From Limimaricola sp027213785 (lineage in GTDB: Bacteria > Pseudomonadota > Alphaproteobacteria > Rhodobacterales > Rhodobacteraceae), in contig NZ_CP193759.1 in NCBI RefSeq assembly GCF_050847355.1, forward strand, positions 248,001-312,000: 64,000 nt of DNA, in the 5' to 3' direction. Below the pieces are notes generated by a model. It saw nothing but the letters and a program-made list of their open reading frames with translations, was not told the origin of the DNA and did not search any database. Shown here in pieces: positions 1 to 8,848 of the stretch; within the stretch, counting starts at the first letter, position 1, and each line of letters opens with the position of its first letter. The translations under genes were made by a program, and so were the position numbers.

Positions 1-1
1 G

Positions 2-592
2 TGCTCGCTCGCCGCCTTCGCCTTCGTGTTCCTCGAATGGCGCGGGTCGGGGCTCCTGCTGTCGATCATTCTCGCCACGCTGATCGTGCCCTTCGAGACC
101 ATCGCCATCCCGTTGTTGCTGATCGTCAACCAGCTGCCCTGGATCGGGCTCGACGGGTTCACCACCGGCTGGCTCAACTCCTACCGGGTGCAGATCCTGC
201 CCTTCGTTTCCGACGGGCTGACGATCTTCCTCTTCGTACAGTATTTTCGCGACCTGCCGCGCGAGCTGATCGAGGCCTCCCGGGTCGAGGGCGCGAGCTG
301 GTGGATGATCTACCGCCGCATCGTCATGCCGCTCTCCGGCCCGGTCTTGGCAACCGCGGCGATCCTGAAGTTCTTGGTGATGTACAACCAGTACCTCTGG
401 CCTTTGATGGTGGTGCAGGAGGAGGGCTACCGCCCGGTCATGGTGGGTCTCCAGTACTTCTTCCAGCTCAACCGCGCCTGGGGGGAGATCATGGCCTACC
501 TGTCTCTGATCACCCTGCCCGTGCTCGCCTTCTACTTCGTGCTGCAACGCGCCTTCATTTCCTCGATCGCCTCGACCGGCGTGAAGGGCTGA
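2..592 (+). CDS. Carbohydrate ABC transporter permease (MalG/UgpE type), 5' end missing
   Basis: Inner-membrane permease subunit of a sugar ABC importer; the reading frame is open from base 2, so the N-terminus lies outside the window. What remains is about 196 residues with several hydrophobic helices. The cytoplasmic EAA loop that docks on the ATPase is clear (EASRVEGASWWMIYRRIVMP, followed by a run of helices). It is followed 25 bases later by a glycosidase and then by the ATPase, so the operon couples uptake to hydrolysis. The substrate cannot be read from the permease; the neighbouring GH32/43-like enzyme suggests a fructoside, arabinoside or similar oligosaccharide. Confidence 0.9.
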   Translation, partial: CSLAAFAFVFLEWRGSGLLLSIILATLIVPFETIAIPLLLIVNQLPWIGLDGFTTGWLNSYRVQILPFVSDGLTIFLFVQYFRDLPRELIEASRVEGASWWMIYRRIVMPLSGPVLATAAILKFLVMYNQYLWPLMVVQEEGYRPVMVGLQYFFQLNRAWGEIMAYLSLITLPVLAFYFVLQRAFISSIASTGVKG

Positions 593-617
593 CACCACTT
601 ATTCGCAAGGACACGAC

Positions 618-1604
618 ATGACCCTCGCACTCGAAAACCAGTGGATCTGGGACAGCTGGTACGCCCATGACGGGCAGCGCTGGCACGGCTATTTCCTCAA
701 GGCGGACAAGTCGCTCGGGGACCCAGACCTGCGCCACTTTAACGTCAGCCAGGGCCATGCCGTCTCGGACGACCTGGTGAACTGGGAGCATCTCGGCACG
801 TGCCTGAAGCCCGCACCAAAGCCGGCGTGGGACGACACCACCACCTGGACCGGGTCGGTGATCCAGGGGCCCGACGGGCTCTGGCACCTGTTCTATACGG
901 GCGGCGGTTCGGCCGAGAACGGGCTCTACCAGCGCATCGGCCACGCCACCTCGGCCGACATGCACAGTTGGGAGCGTGTGGGCTCCGGCCTTTGCCTCGA
1001 CATGAAGGGGCCGAACGCGAGCCACTACGAGGCCGAGCATGCGGTCGGCCACTGGCATGATCGGGCGATGCGCGACCCCTTCGTCATGAAGGACCCGGAC
1101 GGCGAAGGGTGGCTGATGTATTTCACCGCCCGCGCACCGGGCATCGAGGAGGCCAACGAAGGCGGCGCGATCGGCTTTGCGACCTCGCCTGACCTCTACG
1201 AGTGGACACTGCAACCGCCGGTCTTCGTCGGCGGCTACGGCCAGCTCGAGGTGCCGCAACTCTTCGAGATCGAGGGGCGCTGGTACTGTCTTTTCTGCAC
1301 CGCCGCAGAGCACTGGTCCGAAGAGCGCCGCGCCAACGCCGGCACCGCACCGGTCACCGGTAACCACTACCTCGTAGGCGACAGCCCGCGTGGCCCTTGG
1401 CGCGTAGCGCCTGGTTTCCTCGACGGCGATCTACCCTGCTACCGCTACGCGGCCCGCGTGCTGATGACCAAAACGGGGCCGGTGCTGATGGGCTTCCGCG
1501 ATGGCGGCAAGGAGAACTTCGGCGGCTACGTGATGGACCCGGTGCCGGTGAAAGTTGACACCGAGAAACTGCTTTACATCGAAGCGTCCGACAGGGGGAA
1601 ATGA
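618..1604 (+). CDS. Intracellular glycoside hydrolase, GH32/GH43-like five-bladed propeller
   Basis: A 328-residue protein without a signal peptide, so it acts in the cytoplasm on imported oligosaccharide. Three acidic positions of the clan J/F propeller fold can be picked out: an early Asp in NQWIWDSW, the Asp of RDPFV, and a Glu in LEVPQLFE in the place of the general acid. Repeated aromatic strands (LWHLFYTGG, GWLMYFTARAP, RWYCLFCTA) fit the blades. There is no C-terminal beta-sandwich of classic GH32 invertases, so it is a short form. An AAGGA ribosome site lies before the ATG. It sits between permease and ATPase of an ABC importer. Beta-fructosidase is one reading; GH43 or GH130-like specificity is possible. 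Confidence 0.75.
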   Translation: MTLALENQWIWDSWYAHDGQRWHGYFLKADKSLGDPDLRHFNVSQGHAVSDDLVNWEHLGTCLKPAPKPAWDDTTTWTGSVIQGPDGLWHLFYTGGGSAENGLYQRIGHATSADMHSWERVGSGLCLDMKGPNASHYEAEHAVGHWHDRAMRDPFVMKDPDGEGWLMYFTARAPGIEEANEGGAIGFATSPDLYEWTLQPPVFVGGYGQLEVPQLFEIEGRWYCLFCTAAEHWSEERRANAGTAPVTGNHYLVGDSPRGPWRVAPGFLDGDLPCYRYAARVLMTKTGPVLMGFRDGGKENFGGYVMDPVPVKVDTEKLLYIEASDRGK

Positions 1605-1605
1605 C

Positions 1606-2688
1606 ATGGCGACGGTGAAGCTGAAGGACCTGCACAAAAGCTACGGCTCGGCCGAGGTCATCAAGGGCGTGGACTTGGAGATCGAGGATGGCGAGTTCGT
1701 CGTCTTCGTCGGGCCTTCGGGTTGCGGCAAGTCCACGCTCCTGCGGATGATCGCCGGGCTGGAGACGATCTCGGGCGGCACGCTCGAGATCGGAGGGCGG
1801 GTCGTCAACGAGGTGCAGCCCAAGGAACGCGGCATCGCCATGGTGTTCCAGAGCTACGCGATCTTCCCGCACATGACGGTGCGCGAAAACATCGGTTTCG
1901 GCCTCACCGTCGCCAAGTCCCCCAAGGCCGAGAAGGAGGCGGCCATCCAGGAGGCGGCACGCATCCTCCAGATGGAGCACCTGCTCGACCGGCGTCCCTC
2001 GCAGCTGTCGGGCGGCCAGCGCCAACGCGTTGCCATCGGCCGCGCCATCACCCGGAAACCGGAGGTGTTCCTGTTCGACGAGCCGCTCTCGAACCTCGAC
2101 GCGGCGCTGCGGATGGACATGCGGATGGAGATCGGCCGGCTCCACAAGGAGCTGAGGACCACGATGATCTACGTCACGCATGACCAGGTCGAGGCGATGA
2201 CGCTCGCGGACAAGATCGTGGTACTCAAGGATGGCGAGGTGCAGCAAGTCGGCGCGCCGATGGATCTCTACCACAACCCCGCCAACCTGTTCGTGGCCAA
2301 GTTCCTCGGCGCACCATCCATGAACCTGATCGAGGTCGAGGTGGCCGAGGCGCGCGCCGGCGCGGCGGTGGTGAAGAACCCCGCGCTCGACCCGATCGAG
2401 CTGCCCTGCCAGATCGAGGGGCTGCGGGCAGGCGAAAAACTGACGCTCGGGCTCCGGCCGCAATACCTGCACCCTTCGCTCGATCCGTCCGAAGGCAAGC
2501 TGCATGGCAAGGTGAAGCTGACCGAGCGGCTCGGCTCGGAAACTGTGGTCGATCTCGAGTTGACGGATGGCAGCCCGTTGATTGCCGCGCTGTCCGAGGA
2601 CGCGGTGTTCGAGCGCGGCCGGGAGGTGAGCCTGACCTTCCGCCCCGAGCAGACGCACTTGTTCAAGGGAGCCCCCGATCAGACCTGA
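1606..2688 (+). CDS. Sugar ABC transporter ATP-binding protein, MalK/UgpC family
   Basis: A 360-residue cytoplasmic ATPase that energises the permease encoded just upstream. It shows the Walker A GPSGCGKST, signature LSGGQRQRV, Walker B VFLFDEPLSNLD and switch VTHDQ. The C-terminal 130 residues form the TOBE/MOP regulatory domain of the MalK subgroup (GLRPQYLHP, then a final FRPEQTHLF). The ATG at 1606 is chosen rather than an upstream in-frame codon because it starts the conserved MATVKLKDLHKSYG and follows a ribosome site AGGGGGAA; it is one base beyond the hydrolase stop, suggesting translational coupling. It is probably the last gene of the operon since a hairpin follows. Confidence 0.93.
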   Translation: MATVKLKDLHKSYGSAEVIKGVDLEIEDGEFVVFVGPSGCGKSTLLRMIAGLETISGGTLEIGGRVVNEVQPKERGIAMVFQSYAIFPHMTVRENIGFGLTVAKSPKAEKEAAIQEAARILQMEHLLDRRPSQLSGGQRQRVAIGRAITRKPEVFLFDEPLSNLDAALRMDMRMEIGRLHKELRTTMIYVTHDQVEAMTLADKIVVLKDGEVQQVGAPMDLYHNPANLFVAKFLGAPSMNLIEVEVAEARAGAAVVKNPALDPIELPCQIEGLRAGEKLTLGLRPQYLHPSLDPSEGKLHGKVKLTERLGSETVVDLELTDGSPLIAALSEDAVFERGREVSLTFRPEQTHLFKGAPDQT

Positions 2689-2784
2689 TCAGGAGCAGCA
2701 GCAGCTTCGGGAGTGGTTCTCAAGGTTTCGTTCCCTCGAATGGTACGCGCGGGATAACACACCAATGACTACCCGTAGTTTCAG

Positions 2785-2830
2785 CGGCCCCGTTTGTCTG
2801 CGCATTCTGGCTACACAGGCAACGGGGCCG
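2785..2830. terminator. Hairpin between convergent genes
   Basis: CGGCCCCGTT (2785-2794) pairs perfectly with AACGGGGCCG (2821-2830) around a 26-base loop. It lies between the end of the ABC ATPase and the end of the leftward BCCT gene, so it may end transcripts from both sides. There is no clear T-tract. Confidence 0.5.
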
Positions 2831-2835
2831 ACAGT

Positions 2836-4515
2836 TTAAGTCACCGGTGCGAACGCCGAAGCGATCGGCTCCGCGATGGTTGGAAGGCCCATACGCTCGC
2901 GGCGCAGATCGCGACCGATCGCCTTGAAGAGCGAAAGCCCCATCAGCAGCATCACCACCGAGAAGGGCAACGCCGCTATCACCATCGCCGTCTGGATCGC
3001 GCCGAGCCCGCCGATGATCAGCAGCGCGCCGACCACCAGCGCCAGCGCCGCACCCCAGAACAGGATGTGCGGTCGCGCCTTCGGGCTGTCATCACCGGCA
3101 GCGTTGATCGTGTTGATGATGAGCACGGCCGAGTCCGCCGTGGTGATCTGATAGGTCAGCAACAGCACCACCACCAGCACGGAGGCGACCCAGGCGAAGG
3201 CGGGCTCGAGCAGCAGCGCCAGCGCGGCGAAGATCTGGTCCGAGACCGGTGCGCCGAGAATGCTGCCTTGTGCCAGGCCTGACATCTCGAGGTCGATCGC
3301 CGTGGCGCCCAGTAGGGCGAACCAGACGAAGCACATGGCCGAGGGCGCGATCATCGCGCCGAGAACGAATTCCCGGATCGTGCGGCCCTTGGAAATGCGT
3401 GCGAGAAACAGCCCCACGAAAGGCGCCGAGGCAATCCACCACGCCCAGTAGAAGATGGTCCAGCCGCTTTGCCATCCGGCCAGCGCAGTCGCGGTCTCGT
3501 CACCTTCCGACCACACCGACAGCGCCATCGAAGGAAGCGAAGCAACGTAGTCGAGCGTGCCCAGCCCGAATGCCTGGAGCCCTGCCAGCGTCGCACCGAA
3601 TACGAGGAAGAACAGCAACAGCGCCACGCTCAGGCCCATATTGATATTCGACAGCCACTTGATGCCGCGCCCCACACCCGAGAGCGCGGACAGCGTCGAG
3701 GCTCCAAGGATCACGCCGACAGAGACCAGGATCGCGGCGGCCGAGGGCGTCGCGGCCCCGTCGGCGCCGGTCGACAGGAGCCAGTCACCGAGACCGATCC
3801 GATGCAGACCTGCCACGAACTGCGCCACCCCGTATCCCAGCGTCTGCGCCACGCCCAGCACCGTTGCCACTACCGCGATCACGTCGACCGCGTGACCCAA
3901 GGGTCCCGATAGCCTGCGCCCGAACAGCGAGGCGAGGCCGGAACGGATCGTCAGCGGCAGTCCGCGCCGATAGGCGAAGTAAGCCAGAGCCAGTCCGGTC
4001 AAGCTGTAAGTGCCCCATGCGGTGAGGCCCCAGTGAAAGAAGGTCCATTTGAAGGCCGAGCGCACCGTCTCGGTCTCACCGGCCACGATCAGTCCGGCGA
4101 TCGTATCGGGGTTGGACTGGAAGTGGTAAAGCGGCTCGCCCGTGGAATAGGTCAGCACGCCGATGCCGAGCCCGGCACCGAACATCATCGAGAACCAGGA
4201 GATGCGCGAGAATTCGGGCCGATCCTCGGGACGACCCAAGCGCAGTCGTCCCGAGGCCGGAACAAGAGCCAGCACCAGGCAGGCCAAGAGAAAGGCTGCA
4301 GTCGTGTACATGTACCAGTGGTTGAAGCTCGACAGGATGAAGCCGTTGATCCGGCCCAGGAACCCCGCTGCCTGCTCGGGGAAGGCGATGGCCCAGATCA
4401 CCAGCGCGCCGATGATCAGCTTTGCAGTGATGGTGACGTCTTTTGTGAAGCCCCTGTAGAACCCGCTTTCGGCGGTCCTGATCTCGAGCCTCGTCAGTGG
4501 TGGCTTGATCGGCAT
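2836..4515 (-). CDS. BCCT-family transporter (betaine/carnitine/choline type)
   Basis: A 559-residue inner-membrane secondary transporter for quaternary amines, with about 12 hydrophobic helices. Family marks include SWFSMMFGAGLGIGVLTYST (unwound helix 3), FFHWGLTAWGTYSLTGLALA, and the signature around FYWAWWIASAPFVGLFLARI followed by SKGRTIREF. In the signature helix BetP-type proteins have WAWWISW; here the third Trp position reads Ser, which may change the cation-binding box. The start at 4515 is preceded by GGAGGAGA at good spacing; longer upstream codons lack family similarity. It is the last gene of the leftward Rieske/aldehyde dehydrogenase operon, which argues that it imports the substrate degraded by those enzymes. 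Confidence 0.93.
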   Translation of the reverse strand: MPIKPPLTRLEIRTAESGFYRGFTKDVTITAKLIIGALVIWAIAFPEQAAGFLGRINGFILSSFNHWYMYTTAAFLLACLVLALVPASGRLRLGRPEDRPEFSRISWFSMMFGAGLGIGVLTYSTGEPLYHFQSNPDTIAGLIVAGETETVRSAFKWTFFHWGLTAWGTYSLTGLALAYFAYRRGLPLTIRSGLASLFGRRLSGPLGHAVDVIAVVATVLGVAQTLGYGVAQFVAGLHRIGLGDWLLSTGADGAATPSAAAILVSVGVILGASTLSALSGVGRGIKWLSNINMGLSVALLLFFLVFGATLAGLQAFGLGTLDYVASLPSMALSVWSEGDETATALAGWQSGWTIFYWAWWIASAPFVGLFLARISKGRTIREFVLGAMIAPSAMCFVWFALLGATAIDLEMSGLAQGSILGAPVSDQIFAALALLLEPAFAWVASVLVVVLLLTYQITTADSAVLIINTINAAGDDSPKARPHILFWGAALALVVGALLIIGGLGAIQTAMVIAALPFSVVMLLMGLSLFKAIGRDLRRERMGLPTIAEPIASAFAPVT

Positions 4516-4616
4516 GGCATCTCCTCCCTCTGGCTGCCTGTTTCGACGAGGCCCCGGGCACGCCATGCGACCGGGGCCTTCGGATGGTTGTCGTCGGATG
4601 GTCGCGGGGTCCTCCC

Positions 4617-4961
4617 TCAGCCTTGGCGCGCAGACCAGTCGCCGGGCTGCACGGCGTAGAAGATCCGCGCCTTCTCGCCGCCATAGGTCAGGCGCGTGCC
4701 CTCGGGGATCCACACCGCGTCGCCCTCCCGCGCGACATGGGTGTGGCCGTCGACGGTGACATGGAACGCGCCCGAGATGACGTAGACGATCTCGTCGTAG
4801 AGCAGCGTCCAGTCGATCGCACAGCCATCGAATTCACCGAAGCCCGCGCCCATGCTGGGCGAAAGGTCGGTTGAGACGGCGCGGCCGACCCGGGCCTCGC
4901 CCGGCGGACCGCCGCGATGCTTGAGGCCCACGGTGGCGGCGGGGATGACGGTCACGCCCAT
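4617..4961 (-). CDS. Small cupin-domain protein (EutQ/ectoine-synthase-like barrel)
   Basis: A 114-residue single cupin barrel. The region YDEIVYVISGAFHVTVDGHT and GDAVWIPEGTRLTYGG carry the typical cupin spacing (E, G, G, P and final turn), but a full His-rich metal triad is not obvious. The start overlaps the end of the upstream 83-residue gene by 10 bases, and the BCCT gene follows after about 100 bases, so it is part of the quaternary-amine operon. A binding, sensing or isomerase role for a pathway intermediate is possible. I cannot assign a reaction. Confidence 0.75.
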   Translation of the reverse strand: MGVTVIPAATVGLKHRGGPPGEARVGRAVSTDLSPSMGAGFGEFDGCAIDWTLLYDEIVYVISGAFHVTVDGHTHVAREGDAVWIPEGTRLTYGGEKARIFYAVQPGDWSARQG

Positions 4962-5203
4962 TCGGGAAACTCCAGATCATGCGCCCGACCCCGCGCGGCG
5001 AGGCGGCGGTTGAGCGCCGGCGCCTCGGGCGCGCCCGCCTCCAGCGCGAAGACGAAGGCATAGGTGAGGTAGAAGCAGGCGGCGTCGATATCGCCTGCCG
5101 CCTCGGCCCGATCGCCAGCGAGGCCATAGAGCCGCACCAACGCCGTGCCGTCCTGCCGCTCATGCGCGGCGATCAGTTCGCGGTCGAGCTGGTCGTGATC
5201 CAT
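4952..5203 (-). CDS. Hypothetical acidic 83-residue protein in the Rieske operon
   Basis: I do not recognise this family. It is a short, soluble, predicted helical protein (starts MDHDQLDRELIAAHERQDG, ends HDLEFPEWA) with no membrane segment, signal peptide or metal motif. It sits 3 bases after the aldehyde dehydrogenase stop and overlaps the cupin start, so it is clearly translated with them. The spacing and coding quality argue for a real gene. A helical adaptor or tetratricopeptide-like fold is a guess from its A/E/L-rich helices. Confidence 0.7.
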   Translation of the reverse strand: MDHDQLDRELIAAHERQDGTALVRLYGLAGDRAEAAGDIDAACFYLTYAFVFALEAGAPEAPALNRRLAARGRAHDLEFPEWA

Positions 5204-5206
5204 GGC

Positions 5207-6658
5207 CTATCCCTTCAAAGAGATGGCGACGTTCTTGGTGCGCACGTAGTTGTAGAGCGCCTCGACCCCCTTCTCGCGGCCGAAGCCCGATTTGCCGATA
5301 CCGCCGAAGGGCGTGGCGATGCCGCCCGCGAACCATTCGTTGACGAAGACCTGCCCGGCCCTGAGCCGCCCCACGACGCGATGTGCGCGGGCGAGGTCGC
5401 GGGTGAAGATGCCCGCCACAAGGCCGAACTCGGTGCCATTGGCGATGGTTACCGCCTCGGCTTCGGTCTCGAAGGGTGTAACGCAGAGCACTGGGCCGAA
5501 CAGTTCCTGCTGCGCGATGTCCGACAGCGGATCGACATCGGCGAGGATGGTCGGGGCCATGAAATGCCCCGCCCGGTCGAGCCGCGCGCCGCCGGCGGCG
5601 ATCCGCGCCCCCTGCCCCGGCGCCGCGCGGACCATCGCCTCGATGCCGTCGAGCTGGCCGGCCGAGATCACCGGCGTGTGCGCCGCCTCGTCGAGCCCGT
5701 GACCGGCCTCGAGGCCGCCTGCCAACGCCGCCACCGCCTCGACCGCGCGGTCGTAAAGGCTGCGATGCACCAGGAGACGCGACATGGCCGAGCAGACCTG
5801 CCCTGCGTTGAAGAAGATGCCGCCCTGCACGCTCTCCACCAGCCGGTCGAGATCGGCATCCTCGAAGGCGACCGCCGCCGATTTGCCGCCCAGCTCCATC
5901 AGCGAGGGCGTGACGTTCTCGGCCGCCGCGCACAGGATCGCCTGCCCCGTCGGCACCGAGCCGGTGAAGACGATCTGGTCGATCTCCGATGACGCCACCA
6001 GCCGCGCGCCCAGCTCCGAGCCGATGCCGTTGAGGATCGACACCGCGCCCTCGGGCAGCCCCGCCTCCTGGAAAGCGCGGCCCAAGAGCGCCAGCGCCAG
6101 CGGATCGAGTTCGGGCGACTTGACGATCACCGCATTGCCCGCGGCCAGCGCCGGGGCGAGCGAGCGCGCGGCGAGCGAGACCGGGAAGTTCCACGGCACG
6201 ATCTGCGCCGAGATGCCAACCGGCTCGAATACGGTGTAGTCGATGTAGTCGGAGCCGAGCGGGATCTGCTTGCCCTCGATCTTGTCGGCCAAGCCGCCGT
6301 AATAGTCGAAATAGGCCGCCGCCTCCTCGAACTCGCCCCGCGCATCCGACAGCCGCTTGCCGCTCTCGCGGCAGAGGATCGGCGCGCCCTCATCCGCGAT
6401 GGCGCGGATGCAGCTGGCGATGCGGCGCATCAGATCGGCGCGGGCGCCGGGGCGCATCGCCGACAGATCGCCGCGTTCGACGCTGCCCCGCGCCGCCTCC
6501 AGTGCGGCGGCAAGCTGGCGCTCGCCCGCCCGCGCCATCTCGGCCACGATCTCGCCGGTGGCCGGGTCCTCGACCGCGATCCGCGCGCCCGCCTCGCCCT
6601 CGACCCATCTCCCGGCGAGGAAGTTCCGCGCCAGACCGTCCCGGATCACCATGTTCAT
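5207..6658 (-). CDS. NAD(P)-dependent aldehyde dehydrogenase
   Basis: A 483-residue soluble enzyme oxidising an aldehyde to an acid. Visible are the general base Glu in MELGGKSAAVAFEDADLD, the catalytic Cys in NAGQVCSAMSRLLVHR, the Asn of VPWNFPVSLAARSLAPALAA, and the C-terminal PFGGIGKSGFGREKG. The start at 6658 overlaps the stop of the Rieske gene by four bases (ATGA), a coupled pair. In carnitine breakdown by a Rieske monooxygenase the product malic semialdehyde needs such an enzyme; in choline/betaine pathways betaine aldehyde would. Length and motifs are normal. Exact substrate unknown. Confidence 0.93.
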   Translation of the reverse strand: MNMVIRDGLARNFLAGRWVEGEAGARIAVEDPATGEIVAEMARAGERQLAAALEAARGSVERGDLSAMRPGARADLMRRIASCIRAIADEGAPILCRESGKRLSDARGEFEEAAAYFDYYGGLADKIEGKQIPLGSDYIDYTVFEPVGISAQIVPWNFPVSLAARSLAPALAAGNAVIVKSPELDPLALALLGRAFQEAGLPEGAVSILNGIGSELGARLVASSEIDQIVFTGSVPTGQAILCAAAENVTPSLMELGGKSAAVAFEDADLDRLVESVQGGIFFNAGQVCSAMSRLLVHRSLYDRAVEAVAALAGGLEAGHGLDEAAHTPVISAGQLDGIEAMVRAAPGQGARIAAGGARLDRAGHFMAPTILADVDPLSDIAQQELFGPVLCVTPFETEAEAVTIANGTEFGLVAGIFTRDLARAHRVVGRLRAGQVFVNEWFAGGIATPFGGIGKSGFGREKGVEALYNYVRTKNVAISLKG

Positions 6659-7809
6659 GACGCACGCCCCGCTTCGATCCGGGCCGCGACCCATTTGTGG
6701 AAGTTGTGCGTGGGACCGTCCATCGCCGGCGAGAACCGTCCGCCGTCGAACAGCTCGCCGCGTCTCCCCCGCTGCATCCCCTCGACGACGAAGATGTCTT
6801 CCTCGAACACCGTCTTCCACAGCCGGGCATTGGCACCGCGCAGACCGTCGAGTTCGGGCGTCTCCTTCTCGGGCGTGGCGTAGTAGAGCTCGATATGCTC
6901 GACCGTGTTCTCCTGGTCGACCGGTTGCAGCACGATGGCAAAGGCGTGATCGCGCTGCGCGCCTAAGAGCACGTTGGGATAGACGGCGATATATTCCGCC
7001 CCCTCGTCCCACTGCGCCGACAGCCCCTTGAAATCGGGGAAGCGCGCGTCGTTTTCGTCCCTGAGCTGGCGGTAGACCCGCGTGCCCTGCCCCGAGTAAT
7101 GCCCCTCGCGCTCGATGTTGTAGTGATCCTCGAGCCGGGAATAGCTGTTCAGCCCCGGATGCACCCAGGGCAGGTGGTAGCTCTCGCAGTAGTTCTCGAC
7201 CGCGAGCTTCCAGTTAGTCCTGACCTCGAGCTTGAAGCTCGAACTTTCGCCGCCGTGGAAGATCGGCTGGTCGAACTCGGCCCAGCGGGCCATCAGCTCG
7301 GCATGCACCTCCTCGAAGGGGGCGGCGTTTCCGTCGATGTTGACGAAGACCACGTCGCGCCAGACGAAGCTGCGGATGCGGAACAGGCCGAGCTTCTTGA
7401 TGTCGACCTCGTCATGGGTGTTCTGCCCCGGCCCGCCGACATGCGGCGTGGTGCGCAGGCTGCCATCGAGCCCGTAGCACCAGCTGTGATAGGGGCAGCG
7501 GATTGCGCCTCGGATCTTGGCCGGCTCCTCGACGAGGATCATGCCGCGGTGGCGGCAGGTGTTCTGGAACACGCCGATCGCGCCGGAGCGGTCGCGCACC
7601 ATCAGGAGCGGCATGCCCAGGAAATCGACCGGCTTCGCGTCGCCCGCCTCGGGGATGTCCTTGCCGAAGCCGATCCCGGACCAGCTGGCGAACAGCACCG
7701 AGCGCTTTTCCTCGGCGAACAGGGCGGGATCGGTATAATGGGCGTTGGGCAGGCCGTTGGCCCGGGCGATATCGGCCATCACGGGCGCGAGCTGCGTCAT
7801 CTGGTTCAT
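6655..7809 (-). CDS. Rieske non-heme iron oxygenase alpha subunit, GbcA/CntA-like
   Basis: A 384-residue oxygenase component. The Rieske cluster ligands are CRHRG (C85, H87) and CPYHSW (C105, H108). The mononuclear iron site lies in NWKLAVENYCESYHLPWVHP (H212, H217). The residue that bridges the two metal sites is Glu209 rather than the Asp of naphthalene-type dioxygenases, a trait shared with carnitine and glycine-betaine monooxygenases. Start chosen at 7809 because AAAGGAGG precedes it; an upstream in-frame ATG gives no conserved sequence. It heads the operon with aldehyde dehydrogenase, a small protein, cupin and BCCT transporter. Its reductase is most likely the one encoded at 10286-11227. 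Confidence 0.92.
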   Translation of the reverse strand: MNQMTQLAPVMADIARANGLPNAHYTDPALFAEEKRSVLFASWSGIGFGKDIPEAGDAKPVDFLGMPLLMVRDRSGAIGVFQNTCRHRGMILVEEPAKIRGAIRCPYHSWCYGLDGSLRTTPHVGGPGQNTHDEVDIKKLGLFRIRSFVWRDVVFVNIDGNAAPFEEVHAELMARWAEFDQPIFHGGESSSFKLEVRTNWKLAVENYCESYHLPWVHPGLNSYSRLEDHYNIEREGHYSGQGTRVYRQLRDENDARFPDFKGLSAQWDEGAEYIAVYPNVLLGAQRDHAFAIVLQPVDQENTVEHIELYYATPEKETPELDGLRGANARLWKTVFEEDIFVVEGMQRGRRGELFDGGRFSPAMDGPTHNFHKWVAARIEAGRAS

Positions 7810-7897
7810 GGGACCCCCTCCTTTGTCGTGGCACGCCGCCATTGCGGAACTGGCGGCACCATCGGCGCGGAAGGGGCGTCGGACAATATCTCAAAAA

Positions 7898-8821
7898 CTA
7901 AGGCTGAGGTGAATACACCTCACCCATTCTGCTCAACCGCCCGATCAGCCAGTCACGCAGGACCAGCGCGTTGTCCGACAGCTGATCGGCGGGCCGTGTG
8001 ACGAGGTGGAACCGGCGAGGCGCGGGCAGCGCATGCGGACCGACCACCACCAGCCGCCCCTCGCGCAGCAGCGGGTCGATGAGCCGCCGCCAGCCCAAAA
8101 GCAGCCCGACGCCGTCCTGCGCCGCCTGAAGCGCAATGGTGTAGTTGTTGACCTTGTGGCCCCGCCGCACGGGTCCGGCGTAATCCAGCGCGCCGAACCA
8201 GTCCTGCCACCGGGTCCAGCTCTGGTCGACCGAATCCAGGTAGATCAGGCGCTCCTGCGCGAGATCGGCCAGTTCGGTACCCCCCACCCGTTCCGCCATT
8301 TCCGGGCTCGCCACGGGCACAAGCTCGTCGCGGTAAAGGGGGTGGTGCTCCCAGAGCGGCGAGGTCTCGCGGCCGTAACGCACGAACATGTCGATTTCGG
8401 GCGCGTCGGCGAAGCCGTGGTCGGAGACCGACTGGTCGACTTGGATCTGCTCATGTTCGCGCCAGAACTCGGACAGCAGCCGGGTCATCCACAGACTCGC
8501 CACCGCCGTGCTCGCGCCGACCGTCACCGTTGCCTGCGCCTGCCGCCCGCGGATCTCGCGCAGCCGCTGCGAGATCGACACGAAGGACTGCGCCAGCGTC
8601 GCGAACAGCCGGTCGCCCTCATCGGTCAGCACGACACCTCGGTGCCGGCGCAGGAAGAGGGGCGCGCCAAGCTCCGCCTCGAGCGCCTTGATCTGGTGGC
8701 TGACCGCGCCCGGCGTCACGTTCAGCTCGGCGGCGGCGTTCTTGAAGCTCAGATGCCGCGCCGCCGCCTCGAAGGCGGCCAGCGTGGTCAGCGGCGGCAG
8801 GTCGTAGAAGCGTCTGGACAT
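7898..8821 (-). CDS. LysR-family regulator, GcvA-like
   Basis: A 307-residue transcription regulator with an N-terminal winged helix (LTTLAAFEAAARHLSFKNAA, then LNVTPGAVSHQIKALEAELG) followed by a periplasmic-binding-type effector domain. The GcvA subgroup is suggested by the DLPPL start and LFLRRHRGVVLTDEG. It lies between the Rieske operon (same strand, downstream) and the divergent FAD oxidoreductase gene, and a near-identical box is found on each side of it (7905-7922 and 8849-8865), so it most likely controls both operons and itself. The effector is probably the imported amine or a product, by inference. Confidence 0.92.
   Translation of the reverse strand: MSRRFYDLPPLTTLAAFEAAARHLSFKNAAAELNVTPGAVSHQIKALEAELGAPLFLRRHRGVVLTDEGDRLFATLAQSFVSISQRLREIRGRQAQATVTVGASTAVASLWMTRLLSEFWREHEQIQVDQSVSDHGFADAPEIDMFVRYGRETSPLWEHHPLYRDELVPVASPEMAERVGGTELADLAQERLIYLDSVDQSWTRWQDWFGALDYAGPVRRGHKVNNYTIALQAAQDGVGLLLGWRRLIDPLLREGRLVVVGPHALPAPRRFHLVTRPADQLSDNALVLRDWLIGRLSRMGEVYSPQP
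7905..7922. promoter_or_regulatory. Putative LysR operator upstream of the Rieske operon
   Basis: TGAGGTGAATACACCTCA is a perfect inverted repeat (7-base arms, AATA centre), about 100 bases before the Rieske start and overlapping the 3' end of the LysR gene. It shares 14 of 16 central positions with the box at 8850-8865. Confidence 0.55.
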
Positions 8822-8848
8822 GGTCTCCCCCCTCGGCCTCCCACCCTA

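Noticed and set aside
1354..2658. A 434-codon leftward frame over the sugar ABC ATPase
   Set aside because: The ATPase on the plus strand has all Walker and signature motifs; the reverse frame is a shadow.
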